In this document: in pieces, positions 42,411-51,284 of the stretch
How the letters are laid out: each line of letters starts with the position of its first letter
Position numbering within the stretch: the first letter of the stretch is position 1
From: Arthrobacter stackebrandtii
GTDB lineage: Bacteria; Actinomycetota; Actinomycetes; Actinomycetales; Micrococcaceae
Direction of reading: 5' to 3'
NCBI RefSeq assembly: GCF_017876675.1
Contig: NZ_JAGIOI010000001.1
Coordinates: 1,922,001 to 1,986,000 of the forward strand
DNA length: 64,000 bases
Position numbers and translations under genes: made by a program
The notes under the pieces: generated by a model
What the model was told of the DNA's origin: nothing
Seen by the model: only the letters and a program-made list of their open reading frames with translations
Databases searched by the model: none

Positions 42411-42473
42411 GGTGAACACCGGGCAAATACTCACACTGTGCAAAGGGCTGTGGGTATTTGCCCGGTGTTCACC
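42411..42473 (+). terminator. Perfect 20-bp inverted repeat after serS
   Basis: Arms 42411-42430 and 42454-42473 are exactly complementary and enclose 23 nt that can pair in part. There is no T tract. It is a strong RNA hairpin, probably a rho-independent-like terminator or mRNA 3' stabiliser, 22 bp after the serS stop codon. Confidence 0.6.
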
Positions 42474-42528
42474 GCTTTAACAGCCAACGGTGTGTGCCAT
42501 TGCCGGCGTTGCATGTTTGACTTGGGTC

Positions 42529-43374
42529 ATGACAATGACAGCAAACACTGCAATCACCGGCATCGACGACCGGACCAGCCAGAAAACCCAATACCTTGTG
42601 GCCCTTGACGTGGACGGCACGCTCGTGGACCACGACGGCGGCATGACCGATTCCGTCCGGGCCGCAGCCCAGGCCGTCGTCGAAGCCGGGAACCACGTCA
42701 TCATCGCCACGGGGCGCTCGCTTGGCGCGGTGCTTCCCGTCGTCGAGATGATCGGCATGCGCCGCGGCTATGCCGTGTGCTCCAACGGCGGCGTGACCAT
42801 CCGGCTGGACCCTGAACTGCCTGACGGCTACGAAGTGATCCACCGCGAGACGTTCGACCCGGCCCCCGCCCTGACCGCGCTGCGGGACAAGATCCCCGGT
42901 GCCCGCTTCGCCCTCGAGGACGCAGAGGGCAACTTCCTGGCCACCTCCCGATTCCAGGATGACAGCTTCGGCATCGCGGCGCGCGGGGTGGACTTCCACC
43001 ACCTGCTCGAGGCCGAGGCGGTGCGGGTGGTGGTGAACAGTGCCGAGGCCAGCACCGACGCGTTCGCGGAGGCGATCGCAGCGGCCGGGCTGCACGGGGT
43101 CACCTACGCCATCGGCTGGAGCGCCTGGCTGGACATCGCGGCAGAGGGTGTCACCAAGGCCTCGGCCCTGGAGGTGCTGCGCGCCGAACTTGGGGTGGAC
43201 AGGTCGCTGACGGTCGCCGTGGGCGACGGCACCAACGACCTTGAAATGCTGCAATGGGCCGGCCGCGGCGTGGCGATGGGCCAGTCGATCGACGTGGTCA
43301 AGGCCGCGGCCGACGAGGTAGCCGGATCCGTCTACGACGACGGCCTGGTCCCGGTGCTGCGCAGCCTCCTCTAG
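42529..43374 (+). CDS. HAD-superfamily Cof-type phosphatase
   Basis: A 281-residue Cof/YidA-type HAD hydrolase. Motif I is ALDVDGTLVDHDGG, motif II is ATGRSLG, motif III Lys is in TKASALEVL, and motif IV is AVGDGTNDLEMLQWAGRG. It is a paralogue of the enzyme encoded at 8278, but the two have clearly diverged. The start is uncertain (ATG 42529 or 42535) because there is no clear ribosome binding site. It is convergent with the pyrophosphatase gene, and a shared terminator lies between them. Confidence 0.88.
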   Translation: MTMTANTAITGIDDRTSQKTQYLVALDVDGTLVDHDGGMTDSVRAAAQAVVEAGNHVIIATGRSLGAVLPVVEMIGMRRGYAVCSNGGVTIRLDPELPDGYEVIHRETFDPAPALTALRDKIPGARFALEDAEGNFLATSRFQDDSFGIAARGVDFHHLLEAEAVRVVVNSAEASTDAFAEAIAAAGLHGVTYAIGWSAWLDIAAEGVTKASALEVLRAELGVDRSLTVAVGDGTNDLEMLQWAGRGVAMGQSIDVVKAAADEVAGSVYDDGLVPVLRSLL

Positions 43375-43409
43375 CAACGGCCGGCAGGGTTCGCCGGCCA
43401 AAAAACAAA

Positions 43410-43440
43410 GGCGGCGCCCCCACTCAAGGGGAGCGCCGCC
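43410..43440. terminator. Bidirectional hairpin terminator between HAD phosphatase and ppa
   Basis: Stem of 12 bp with one bulge (GGCGGCGCCCC at 43410-43420, complementary arm ending at 43440). Preceded by a run of A residues, which is a T run for the minus-strand ppa transcript. Confidence 0.65.
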
Positions 43441-43461
43441 GTCGTCAATCAAAAACAGTTG

Positions 43462-43947
43462 CTACTTGGTGTCTTCGTAGCGCTTGATGGAAGCGGTCAG
43501 CTCGGCTTCGGCGGCTGCGCGGTCGGCCCAGCCCTCGGCCTTGACCCACTTGCCGGGCTCCAGGTCCTTGTAACGGGTGAAGAAGTGCTCGATCTCCTTG
43601 ACCAGGAATTCATCCACGTCGGAGAGTTCCTGGATGTGGTCGAAGCGCTTGTCGTCAACAACGCAGAGAACCTTGGCGTCGCCGCCGCCGTCGTCCGTCA
43701 TGTTGAACACGGCGATGGGGCGGGCGTCCACCACAACGCCGGGGTGCAGGTCAAAGTCCTGCAGCATGACCAGGGCGTCCAGCGGGTCGCCGTCTTCGCC
43801 CAGGGTGTTGTCGAAGAAGCCGTAGTGCGTGGGGTACTGCATGGAGGTGAAGAGCACGCGGTCCAGGCGCACGCGGCCGGTCTCGTGGTCGACCTCATAC
43901 TTGACGCGTGAGCCGCGGGGGATCTCAATCGTTACGTCGTGCTTCAT
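43462..43947 (-). CDS. ppa: Inorganic pyrophosphatase
   Basis: A 161-residue family I soluble pyrophosphatase, which hydrolyses PPi to drive biosynthesis. Active-site features are the N-terminal [40 protein letters not shown] with the metal-binding Asp residues, and [14 protein letters not shown]. The length is the short actinobacterial type. AGGAG lies 7 nt before the ATG at 43947. Confidence 0.97.
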   Translation of the reverse strand: MKHDVTIEIPRGSRVKYEVDHETGRVRLDRVLFTSMQYPTHYGFFDNTLGEDGDPLDALVMLQDFDLHPGVVVDARPIAVFNMTDDGGGDAKVLCVVDDKRFDHIQELSDVDEFLVKEIEHFFTRYKDLEPGKWVKAEGWADRAAAEAELTASIKRYEDTK

Positions 43948-44134
43948 AGTGTTACTCCTCGTAATCGGGTTTGCGCGGCCCGACAGGGCTCCGCGCAGGA
44001 ATTCCGTCTACTATGAGGATATAGGCGCAATGGATGCGCTAAAAACCCGCCCGGAATCGCTGGGCATATTACTGCCCATTTCGGCGTGAGACATTGAGCC
44101 GGACCACGAGTTTGCGAAGGAACCACCTATTTCC

Positions 44135-45532
44135 ATGGGACGCACGTCGAAAATTGTGACGGGCGGATTGCTTGTCTGTGCCCTCGTTGCCATCAGTATT
44201 CCTGTGGGCAAGGAAGTGGTTCCGGGGCTCTTTCCGCAGGACCAGTCGTCAACGGTCACCACGCCGGCCGCCCAGCTGCCCCCTGCCGCGCTGAGCCAGG
44301 TGGCGAGCGTTTCGGAGCTGAGCCCCGACGCGCCGCTGCCGGACGCCGCCGCGCTGTCGGACCAGCTGAAGGAAGCCCTGAAGTACGACGGCGCGGGCAC
44401 AGTGAGCGTTTACGTCTCCGACGTCCTGACCGGGGAAGAGCTGTTCTCCGCCGACGGCTGGACCGCGCGGACCCCGGCATCAAACCAGAAGCTGCTCACC
44501 GCCGGCGCCGCACTGGCGACTCTCGGCCCCCAGACCCGCTTCACCACGCGCGCCGTGACCGGAAGCCAGCCCAACCAGATTGTGCTGCAGGCCGGCGGCG
44601 ACGTCATGCTGGGCCGGGATGACAGCAAGCCCAATGAGATCATGGGCCACGCGGGCATTGCCACGCTGGCGAAGAAGACCGCCGAGTCTCTCGCCGGCGC
44701 CCCGGGACCATACACCCTCGCGATCGACGACACCATGTTCACGGGGTCGACGTTGAACCCGTACTGGCCGACCGAAGACGTGGCCGCAGGTGAAATTGCG
44801 CCGATTTACCCCATGGCCCTGTTCGGTGCCCGGTATGTTGCCGGCGAGCTGACGGGGCCCCGCCCCCACGACGCCCCGGTGGAAGTGGCCGAGGCCTTCG
44901 CCGTTGCACTTGAGCGGGCCGGCGTGGAGACCATTGGAATCATCACCCGCTCGAAGACGCCGGAAGGCGCCACGGAGCTGGGTTCCGTCCAGTCCGCAAC
45001 GGTCGACGAGCAGACCCAGTACATGATGCAGTGGTCGGACAACTACGTGGCAGAGGTGCTTGGCCGCATGGTGGCGCGAAAGCTCGGCGAGCCCGTCACC
45101 AACGAAGGCGCCGTGTACGCCGTCCGCAAGTCCGTCCGGAACCTCGGCCTGCCGATGGACACGATCTGGACTGTCGACAATTCCGGCCTGTCCGTGAGCA
45201 ACCGCGTCAGCCCGGCACAGCTGGTGCAGTACCTGAACATCCTCCTGAAGAACCCCGCCTCCAGCGCCGGCCAGGAACTGAAGGGCCTGCCCATAGCCGG
45301 CCTGACCGGCAGCCTGTCCGACCGCTATATCGAGCCGCCTTCCTGGGAGGCAGCCGGCGTGGTCAGGGCCAAGACGGGAACACTGAACCTGGTCACCGCG
45401 CTGAGCGGCTACGTGGTGAACTCCGACGGGCGCCTGCTCTCCTTTGCCATGATCGGCAACGGTCTCACCGACGGCCCCGCCCCGCTGCGGACGGTGTTCG
45501 ACAACGCCGCGACGGTCCTCGCCAAGAGCTAG
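44135..45532 (+). CDS. dacB: D-alanyl-D-alanine carboxypeptidase/endopeptidase (PBP4, S13 family)
   Basis: A 465-residue low-molecular-weight penicillin-binding protein. An N-terminal membrane anchor (residues 8-30) is followed by a Ser/Thr/Pro-rich linker and the S13 peptidase domain. The catalytic SxxK is S116-N-Q-K119, the SxN is in WSDNYVAEVL, and the KTG triad is in VRAKTGTLNL. It trims D-Ala and cuts cross-links in peptidoglycan outside the membrane. GAAGGAA is upstream of ATG 44135. Confidence 0.94.
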   Translation: MGRTSKIVTGGLLVCALVAISIPVGKEVVPGLFPQDQSSTVTTPAAQLPPAALSQVASVSELSPDAPLPDAAALSDQLKEALKYDGAGTVSVYVSDVLTGEELFSADGWTARTPASNQKLLTAGAALATLGPQTRFTTRAVTGSQPNQIVLQAGGDVMLGRDDSKPNEIMGHAGIATLAKKTAESLAGAPGPYTLAIDDTMFTGSTLNPYWPTEDVAAGEIAPIYPMALFGARYVAGELTGPRPHDAPVEVAEAFAVALERAGVETIGIITRSKTPEGATELGSVQSATVDEQTQYMMQWSDNYVAEVLGRMVARKLGEPVTNEGAVYAVRKSVRNLGLPMDTIWTVDNSGLSVSNRVSPAQLVQYLNILLKNPASSAGQELKGLPIAGLTGSLSDRYIEPPSWEAAGVVRAKTGTLNLVTALSGYVVNSDGRLLSFAMIGNGLTDGPAPLRTVFDNAATVLAKS

Positions 45533-45566
45533 AGGCTCTCCTGCGAGCCGGGCTGCAGACAGTTGC

Positions 45567-46979
45567 TCAGGCCGCGGGCAGCTGCGATTTCAGGGACTCG
45601 GTGCGCTTCTGCGCGAAAGCTTTCACCGTGGCGGAACTGGTGGCGATGCTGTCGCTGGTCAGGGCGTCGCTGCTGGGGATGGATGCGGTGATCTGCTCCA
45701 GCAGTTCCAGCGCCTTGCCGCTGGAATACATCTGTGAGTACAGCTCCACGTAGGCGCTGTCGTAGAGTTTCTTGAAGCTTGCCGCGGCCAGGAACCGGCT
45801 CTTTAGTGGATTCCCGCCCCGGCCGCCGCTGCCTCCTCCGCCCATGGTCAATGACTGCTCCGGGCTGGCCGTGGCATTGCTGCTCATGGCCATGTTCAGA
45901 TCCCAGGAAATGACGGTGAGCAGTTTCGTTTCCACGTTGTAGCCAAGGTAATAGTTCTGGCCCGGACCGGCCATGTCATCCGTGTTGGCAAGTAGGTTTT
46001 GCGTGGCCGTGTACCTGGCGAAGGATGGAACATCCACCCAGTTGGCCAATTGCGCCTCAAAGGTGGCGTCATCGGCCTCGCCAAGCCATTTGAGGAAGTC
46101 GATGATGGGTGCCAGATCCTGAGTATCCTCTTGATTCAGCTGCTTGAACTGCTCTTCATAGGTGGCCTTGTCGTCCCCTTGGTAGCTGAAAGACGACTCG
46201 GAGTCAGCCTTGAACAAGACGGTCTTGCCGTTGTCGAGGGCATCGGCGTAGTCTTCGGCCGGGTTTTCCAACAACAGCCGGGACTGGGTCTCGGAACCGT
46301 TGACCGAATAACTCGCGTACGCAAAGCGCTGGGAGGCCTGGCCCGTGGCCGCCGTCAGCCCCAGGGCCAGGGCCTCGTTGATCACGGGCGAACCGGGCCG
46401 CAGCGCCAACTCGGTCAGTCCCTGATACTTGGTGCCCTTGACGTACTTGTCGAAGCGGATCAGCAACGGCAGAGACTGCGGAACATCGGCCGAGATTCCG
46501 TTGGAGGCGCCCATCCCCCCACCCATGCCACCGGGGTAGTTTCCGCCGCCGCGGCCGGCAGCGCCGGTGGGCATATCGGTGGGCCGGGTTCCGCCGTTGG
46601 GTGCCCCGTCCGGGAAGTTTTTGCCGCCCATGCCGCCGGAACCGCCCAGAGTGCGCAGCGTGGAGTTGCCCTTGAGCCGGACGCCGACGTTCTTGATCAG
46701 CACACCGTCAATGGTGAGGTCTGCGCTGATCCACTCCTTGCTGGAATCGGTGCCATAGGCGTCGATCATGCCCTGGTAGTCGTCCTCGTTCCAGCTCAGG
46801 CTCAACTGATGGCTGACACCGGTGCCGAACAAGGCGGTGCCGCCATCGATGGCCGTGCCGGCGGCGGCAGTTCTCACCGCCGCGGTCTCGGTTTTGGAGC
46901 AGGCGGCCGTGGCAAGGGCAAGCCCGGCGACGGAGAAGGCCAGAAAGTGCCTGCGTGAGGGGGATTTGTGCTGTTTCAT
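45567..46979 (-). CDS. CotH-kinase-family exported lipoprotein
   Basis: A 470-residue protein. ATG 46979 follows AAAGGAAG and gives a twin-arginine lipoprotein signal (RR at 9-10, lipobox ATAAC with C27). The CotH part shows GVRLKGNSTLR, LPLLIRFDKYVKG, LALRPGSPVINEAL and the metal-binding WDLNMAMSS. CotH proteins are atypical secreted kinases known from spore coats, but this organism is probably not a sporulator. A Gly/Met/Asn-rich insert (about residues 110-155, with MGGGMG repeats) splits the domain. Six more minus-strand envelope and regulator genes lie upstream of it. Its target is unknown, though the neighbouring beta-helix lipoprotein is a candidate. Confidence 0.85.
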   Translation of the reverse strand: MKQHKSPSRRHFLAFSVAGLALATAACSKTETAAVRTAAAGTAIDGGTALFGTGVSHQLSLSWNEDDYQGMIDAYGTDSSKEWISADLTIDGVLIKNVGVRLKGNSTLRTLGGSGGMGGKNFPDGAPNGGTRPTDMPTGAAGRGGGNYPGGMGGGMGASNGISADVPQSLPLLIRFDKYVKGTKYQGLTELALRPGSPVINEALALGLTAATGQASQRFAYASYSVNGSETQSRLLLENPAEDYADALDNGKTVLFKADSESSFSYQGDDKATYEEQFKQLNQEDTQDLAPIIDFLKWLGEADDATFEAQLANWVDVPSFARYTATQNLLANTDDMAGPGQNYYLGYNVETKLLTVISWDLNMAMSSNATASPEQSLTMGGGGSGGRGGNPLKSRFLAAASFKKLYDSAYVELYSQMYSSGKALELLEQITASIPSSDALTSDSIATSSATVKAFAQKRTESLKSQLPAA

Positions 46980-47058
46980 TTTTTGGGCTTCCTTTGGATG
47001 TCGGGGCGGGACCCGGCGATTCATGGGGTTTGATGGGTGGTAGTGACGCTGCGGGACC

Positions 47059-48678
47059 CTAGCGGCGCCCCGGGGCGGGCGCGGTGGTGTAGTCGCCGGC
47101 GGTGACAGAGGCCAGTTGGGTGGCCCCGTCCGTGGCTCCCGAGCCTCCGCTGTTAACCGTGTACTGGGCCCCGGCGGAGATGTCGGGAGAGGTGAATACC
47201 AGCGAGGAGGCGGCCTTGGCGGTGACGAAGGCGGCCACCACGGCTCCGGAAGAGTCGGTGATGTTCAGCGTGGTGCCGGACGGAATGGTGGAGTCAAATG
47301 TGAACTGGAGTCCGGACTGGCTGGAGGAGTCGCTGGGGGCCACCGCCATGCCGGCGCTGCCGACAGCGGTGAGGGTGCCGCCGGTGACGGTCAGGTCCCC
47401 GTTGACATCCAGGGCGCCATTTCCGTCAGTGGTGGGACCGTTGACCACCACTGTGCCGCCGCTGATGGTGGCGTTGCCGTTGGAATCCAGCCCGTCGCCA
47501 TCGGCATTGACGGTGATGGCTCCCCCGGAAATATCCAGCGAGAAGTCTCCCACCTCATCCATGCCGCCGCCCATTCCGCGGCCCATTCCGCCGACGGGCG
47601 CGTCGGCCGGTGCCTCGGCGGTGCCGGTGCCCGTGCTGCTGCCGCCTGCGGCGTTGATGCCATCATCGCTCGAGGTGACGTTCACGATGCCGCCGGAGAT
47701 GGCGATGTGGGCTGCCTCCAAACCCTCGTTGGACTCGGCGACGGTGGCGGTTCCGCCGCTGATGGTCAGCGTGGTCGCGGCCTTGATGCCGTCGTCGCCA
47801 GCTGCAACGTTGAGTGATCCGCCGGCCAACAGCAGCCAGCCACGGTCTGCATCCGTATCGTTGGTGGATTTGACGCCGTCATCGCCGGCCTTGACGGTGT
47901 AGCTGCCGTCCAAAAGCGCCAGGTAGTCCTTGCCCTTGATTCCGTCGTCGATCGCATCAACGGTGACCGTGCCCGACGCCAGCACCAGCCCGTCCTGAGA
48001 GACAACGCCATCGGCGTAGTTGCCATGGACCGTCAGGGAGCCGGGTCCGGCAATGGTCAGGTCGGCCTTGGAATACACGGCGGCGTTGGGTGCATCCGTG
48101 GCGGTGTTGGCGTAGCTGCTGCCGTCGCTGAGCGTGTTGGCGGTTCCCCCGGCCAGGTACAGAAGCACCTCGTTGGCGCTTTGGATGTCCACGACGGGGC
48201 CGGTGGCACTGCTGATGTTGGCGTCATCAAGCACGATCCTCACCACGTCGTCAGCCGCGGCCACCACAATGCTGCCATCGTCCAGGGAGCCGGAGATCCT
48301 GTACGTGCCGCCGGCACTGATGGTCAGAACCCCGGAGTGCACTGCCACGTTCGCGGCGTTCGCACCGGCTGCCGTCCCGGAGCCATTGGCCAGGGTGATG
48401 GACGTTTCTGTTGCGGCGTCCCATGCCAGGTCATCGTCATCAAAGTGTGTGGCGTCTGCAATGCTGGCGGCCAGTTCGGCGCTGGTCCCGGAGGCGGCCG
48501 CGCCGGAGGCGGCGGAAGCGTCCGTTGCCGTCCCAGCAGCGTCGGCAGCCGACGATGTTGCGCTGGAGGTGGGGACCGGCGTCGTCCCTGTTGAAGCCGA
48601 CGAGCAACCGGCGAGGGCCAGGGCCAGGGCGAATGCGGCGACGGAGGTGACTTGTTTGGCCTTGGGAAGGAATTTCAT
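47059..48678 (-). CDS. Beta-helix carbohydrate-binding-type lipoprotein (DUF4353)
   Basis: A 539-residue lipoprotein: signal with lipobox ALAGC (C25), a Ser/Ala/Thr-rich linker to about residue 75, then repeated short units rich in Gly, Asp, Ala and Val (patterns like ISGGTATV, DGIKAA, DDGINAAGG). These are typical of a right-handed parallel beta-helix of the DUF4353 type. A Gly/Met segment near residue 365 (GMGRGMGGGM) resembles the insert in the CotH neighbour. ATG 48678 follows AAGGAG and overlaps the VTC gene stop (ATGA). Surface polymer binding is the likely role. Confidence 0.8.
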   Translation of the reverse strand: MKFLPKAKQVTSVAAFALALALAGCSSASTGTTPVPTSSATSSAADAAGTATDASAASGAAASGTSAELAASIADATHFDDDDLAWDAATETSITLANGSGTAAGANAANVAVHSGVLTISAGGTYRISGSLDDGSIVVAAADDVVRIVLDDANISSATGPVVDIQSANEVLLYLAGGTANTLSDGSSYANTATDAPNAAVYSKADLTIAGPGSLTVHGNYADGVVSQDGLVLASGTVTVDAIDDGIKGKDYLALLDGSYTVKAGDDGVKSTNDTDADRGWLLLAGGSLNVAAGDDGIKAATTLTISGGTATVAESNEGLEAAHIAISGGIVNVTSSDDGINAAGGSSTGTGTAEAPADAPVGGMGRGMGGGMDEVGDFSLDISGGAITVNADGDGLDSNGNATISGGTVVVNGPTTDGNGALDVNGDLTVTGGTLTAVGSAGMAVAPSDSSSQSGLQFTFDSTIPSGTTLNITDSSGAVVAAFVTAKAASSLVFTSPDISAGAQYTVNSGGSGATDGATQLASVTAGDYTTAPAPGRR

Positions 48679-49493
48679 GGTGTGCTCCTTGTGGGAGAAG
48701 TGGGGTGCGGCATGTGTTGGCGCAGTGTGCGATGCCAGCGGTTGGCGGGCAGGTCCGGGATAAGCAACGCCATCCCGGTGGCGAATTTGGATATGCGGCT
48801 GGGACGGATGCCTGCCCGCCACAGGTGCTTGTCCAGGCCGGAGGGTGCAGAACCGGACTTCGTTTCCACCACCACCTTCCCAGACAGGACCAGTTGCGGG
48901 CCCTCCGGAATGGTCCACGTGACGGCGAGGTCAATCGTGGCCCGGCTGTTGGACTCCGGCAGCAGCAAGGTGATGCGGTTGTATCGGGTCTCCAGCACCG
49001 GTGCCAGTGCCTCCGGGGACAGGGCTGGTGCGGTGTCGGCGAGGGTTTCGCGGATGTAGGCGGCGCCGTCGGCGGTGATCGTGGAACGGTCCGCCGGGAG
49101 GTAGGGGATGTGCTCCTTCACGGTGGCGCTGCGGGAACCCTCCGTCTTGACCTCCAGGAAGCAGATGCCGGCATCCTGGTAGCTGCGGGTGCGGATCTTG
49201 AACCGGCGACGGCGCCCGTGTGCGGCAAGGTGGTAGCTGGCCAGTTCGGGGGTGTCGAAATACACCGAATCGTAGGCGAAGGCACGGATGTCGTCCGTTT
49301 CCAGAACCCGCATCTCCTCGTTTACTCCGGCCAAGAGGCCGGGCAGCCGGTGGGCCGGGACCACGTATTTGCGGTCAATGCGGGTCTGCAAGGAGGCCAG
49401 TTCATTGAGCTCAGCCAGTGAAACGACGGGCAGCTGGGCCAGCGAAGCGGGCAGGGTGGTGGCGGCGTTGGCTGGGACGGTTGCGTGGCTCAT
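48675..49493 (-). CDS. VTC-domain (polyphosphate polymerase-type) protein
   Basis: A 272-residue protein of the VTC/triphosphate-tunnel family. The tunnel residues appear in order: RIDRKYVVP, FKIRTRSY, FLEVKTEG, ETRYNRITLLL, IDLAVTW and VVETKSG, with the Lys/Arg/Glu pattern needed to bind phosphates and metal. In yeast the VTC domain makes polyphosphate from ATP at the membrane. Bacterial versions are found beside CotH and DUF4956 genes, as here. It overlaps both neighbours by 4 nt (ATGA), so the three are translationally coupled. Polyphosphate synthesis is inferred. Confidence 0.85.
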   Translation of the reverse strand: MSHATVPANAATTLPASLAQLPVVSLAELNELASLQTRIDRKYVVPAHRLPGLLAGVNEEMRVLETDDIRAFAYDSVYFDTPELASYHLAAHGRRRRFKIRTRSYQDAGICFLEVKTEGSRSATVKEHIPYLPADRSTITADGAAYIRETLADTAPALSPEALAPVLETRYNRITLLLPESNSRATIDLAVTWTIPEGPQLVLSGKVVVETKSGSAPSGLDKHLWRAGIRPSRISKFATGMALLIPDLPANRWHRTLRQHMPHPTSPTRSTP

Positions 49494-50146
49494 GGTGCGG
49501 TCACCGAGTTCAGGGCCGGCAGTGACGCCCGGGCGTCCTTCGTTCCTTGGGAACCGTGGGCCGGGAGTTGCTCCTGCGCCGGCCCGTGCGGGGCAGCGGT
49601 CCGGCCGGGCAGTTCGAATCGGACGTCAACTGTGGTCTTGTCATTGACCAGGTCCAGGTTTTGCACAATGGCGGTGTGCACCCGGCTGCCCAGGACCTCC
49701 TCCAACCGGGCCTCCAAGGCAGCCGGATCACCGATGGCCTGGTCCAGAACCACGATTTGCTGGCGGTACCGGGGCAGGAGCCGCTGGTGGTCGCCGAGGA
49801 AGACCACGGTCAGGATCAGGCCCATGAGGGAGAGTGTGAGCCACACAGGTTCCACGCCGAGGCCGGCAATGAGGCCAAGGGCCAGGGCGGAGAAGTAGTA
49901 GGCCACCTCATGCTGGGACAACTCGGTGGAGCGCAGCCGGATGATGGAGAGCACCCCGAACAAACCCAGGCCCAGCCCCACTCCGGCGGCCGAGGAGGCC
50001 AGGGCCGTGGCCACCGCGAGCACGCCCACATTGATGCCGAGGTAGGAAACCAGCAGGTCTCGGCGCCGGTGGCGTCGCAGGTACATGCCAAAGGTCAATA
50101 TGCTGATGGCCAGCAGGTCGGCGGCCACAAAAATCCAAGTGTTCAT
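49490..50146 (-). CDS. DUF4956-family membrane protein
   Basis: A 218-residue protein with three to four N-terminal membrane helices (about residues 5-22, 34-70 and 82-122) and a soluble C-terminal alpha/beta region (about 130-195) ending in a disordered tail. The loop IIRLRSTELSQHEVAYYFSALA is the recognisable DUF4956 feature. The function is unknown; the family repeatedly occurs next to VTC-domain and CotH genes. Its stop overlaps the VTC start (ATGA), so it probably anchors the VTC protein at the membrane. Confidence 0.85.
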   Translation of the reverse strand: MNTWIFVAADLLAISILTFGMYLRRHRRRDLLVSYLGINVGVLAVATALASSAAGVGLGLGLFGVLSIIRLRSTELSQHEVAYYFSALALGLIAGLGVEPVWLTLSLMGLILTVVFLGDHQRLLPRYRQQIVVLDQAIGDPAALEARLEEVLGSRVHTAIVQNLDLVNDKTTVDVRFELPGRTAAPHGPAQEQLPAHGSQGTKDARASLPALNSVTAP

Positions 50147-50176
50147 CGTCTCTCCAAAAATCGGGTGCGGGGGCTA

Positions 50177-51277
50177 CTATGACCAGACTTTCGTCTGAGC
50201 CTGTGCCGAATCTGTGTCGGTGGAAAGCTGGGCTTGTGAATGTTGTGCGGTGTTCGCAGCTGGCCGGTTGCGGAAAAGGAAGCGTCTTTGCAGAGCAAAG
50301 CTGGCAAGGAACAGAACCGCCTCGGTGACCGCCTTCGCCGGCAGTGGCGTCAGCCCGGCACCCGTGAAGCTCAGCAGCAGGACATAATTGGCACCCAAAA
50401 GCCCGGCCGCCAGCAACAGGTAGCGCCCAGCCGAGCGCCGCACCGGCACGGCGCGCCCCTCCGGAAACACCAGAGTGCGGTTGACGCAGAAGTTCAACCC
50501 GGCACTGACGGCGCGGGCACCAAGCACCGCCAGCCACAAGGGGCCGCCAACCGCGACAAGGGCCACAAACGCTGCGGTGTCCACCAGGAACCCCAGGAAT
50601 GAGGAGGCGGAAAACTTCAGCAGCGGGGCGTAAATGCGCGCAGAGTCCCGCACCGGCCGGAAATGTGAGGACTTGTTGCTGTTCAGGTAAATGGTGGCGA
50701 TGGGCACTGATTCGAAGCCGAAGCCGCGGCTGCGAGCCTCCAACAGCACATTGAGCTCGTACTCGTAGCGGTCCCCGCGGACGGTGGCCAGCCAGGGCAG
50801 CAACTGGGCCGGATAGCCGCGCAGCCCCGTCTGGGTGTCGCTCAGCCAGGAGCCCGTGGCCAGGGCAAAGAACAGCCGGGTGGCACTGTTGCCAATGCTG
50901 CTGCGCAACGGAATCCGGCCGCTGAAATGGCGCTCGCCGAGAACCACCGTGTTCTCGGCGTTCACAGCCTTGGCTACGCGCAGGATGTCCACCACACTGT
51001 GCTGGCCGTCGCTGTCGGCGCATACCACCGGCTGGCCCGGATGGTGGGCGGCAATGTAGCTGAACCCGGTCTTCAGTGCCTGGCCCTTGCCGTGGTTGTT
51101 GGGGTAGCCAACGACGGTTGCCCCGCACTCCTTGGACCGGGCAAAGACGGAATCGAAGTCGGGGGAACTGCCGTCGTTGACTACAACGACGGGGTGGTTG
51201 GGGGCTGCCTGCCGCAGCGCCTCCACCAGGGAGGGCAGGTTCTCATCCGGTTGGTAGGCCGGGATCAAGATGATCAT
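50177..51277 (-). CDS. Bifunctional GT2 glycosyltransferase / GtrA-like flippase protein
   Basis: A 366-residue fusion. Residues 1-225 are a family 2 glycosyltransferase (ILIPAYQPDENL, VVVVNDGSS, NNHGKGQALKTG, CADSDGQH, TGLRGYPAQLLPWL), similar to polyprenyl-phosphate sugar transferases. Residues 240-345 form a GtrA domain with four membrane helices. Such fusions attach a sugar to a lipid carrier and help to move it across the membrane. Its start codon is a few bases from the stop of the phosphodiester glycosidase. It suggests that the cluster decorates or exports a glycan. Confidence 0.88.
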   Translation of the reverse strand: MIILIPAYQPDENLPSLVEALRQAAPNHPVVVVNDGSSPDFDSVFARSKECGATVVGYPNNHGKGQALKTGFSYIAAHHPGQPVVCADSDGQHSVVDILRVAKAVNAENTVVLGERHFSGRIPLRSSIGNSATRLFFALATGSWLSDTQTGLRGYPAQLLPWLATVRGDRYEYELNVLLEARSRGFGFESVPIATIYLNSNKSSHFRPVRDSARIYAPLLKFSASSFLGFLVDTAAFVALVAVGGPLWLAVLGARAVSAGLNFCVNRTLVFPEGRAVPVRRSAGRYLLLAAGLLGANYVLLLSFTGAGLTPLPAKAVTEAVLFLASFALQRRFLFRNRPAANTAQHSQAQLSTDTDSAQAQTKVWS

Positions 51278-51284
51278 GGCGCGG

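Noticed and set aside
42389-42528. tRNA gene next to serS
   Set aside because: The region is occupied by a 20-bp inverted repeat; no cloverleaf or T-arm consensus is present.
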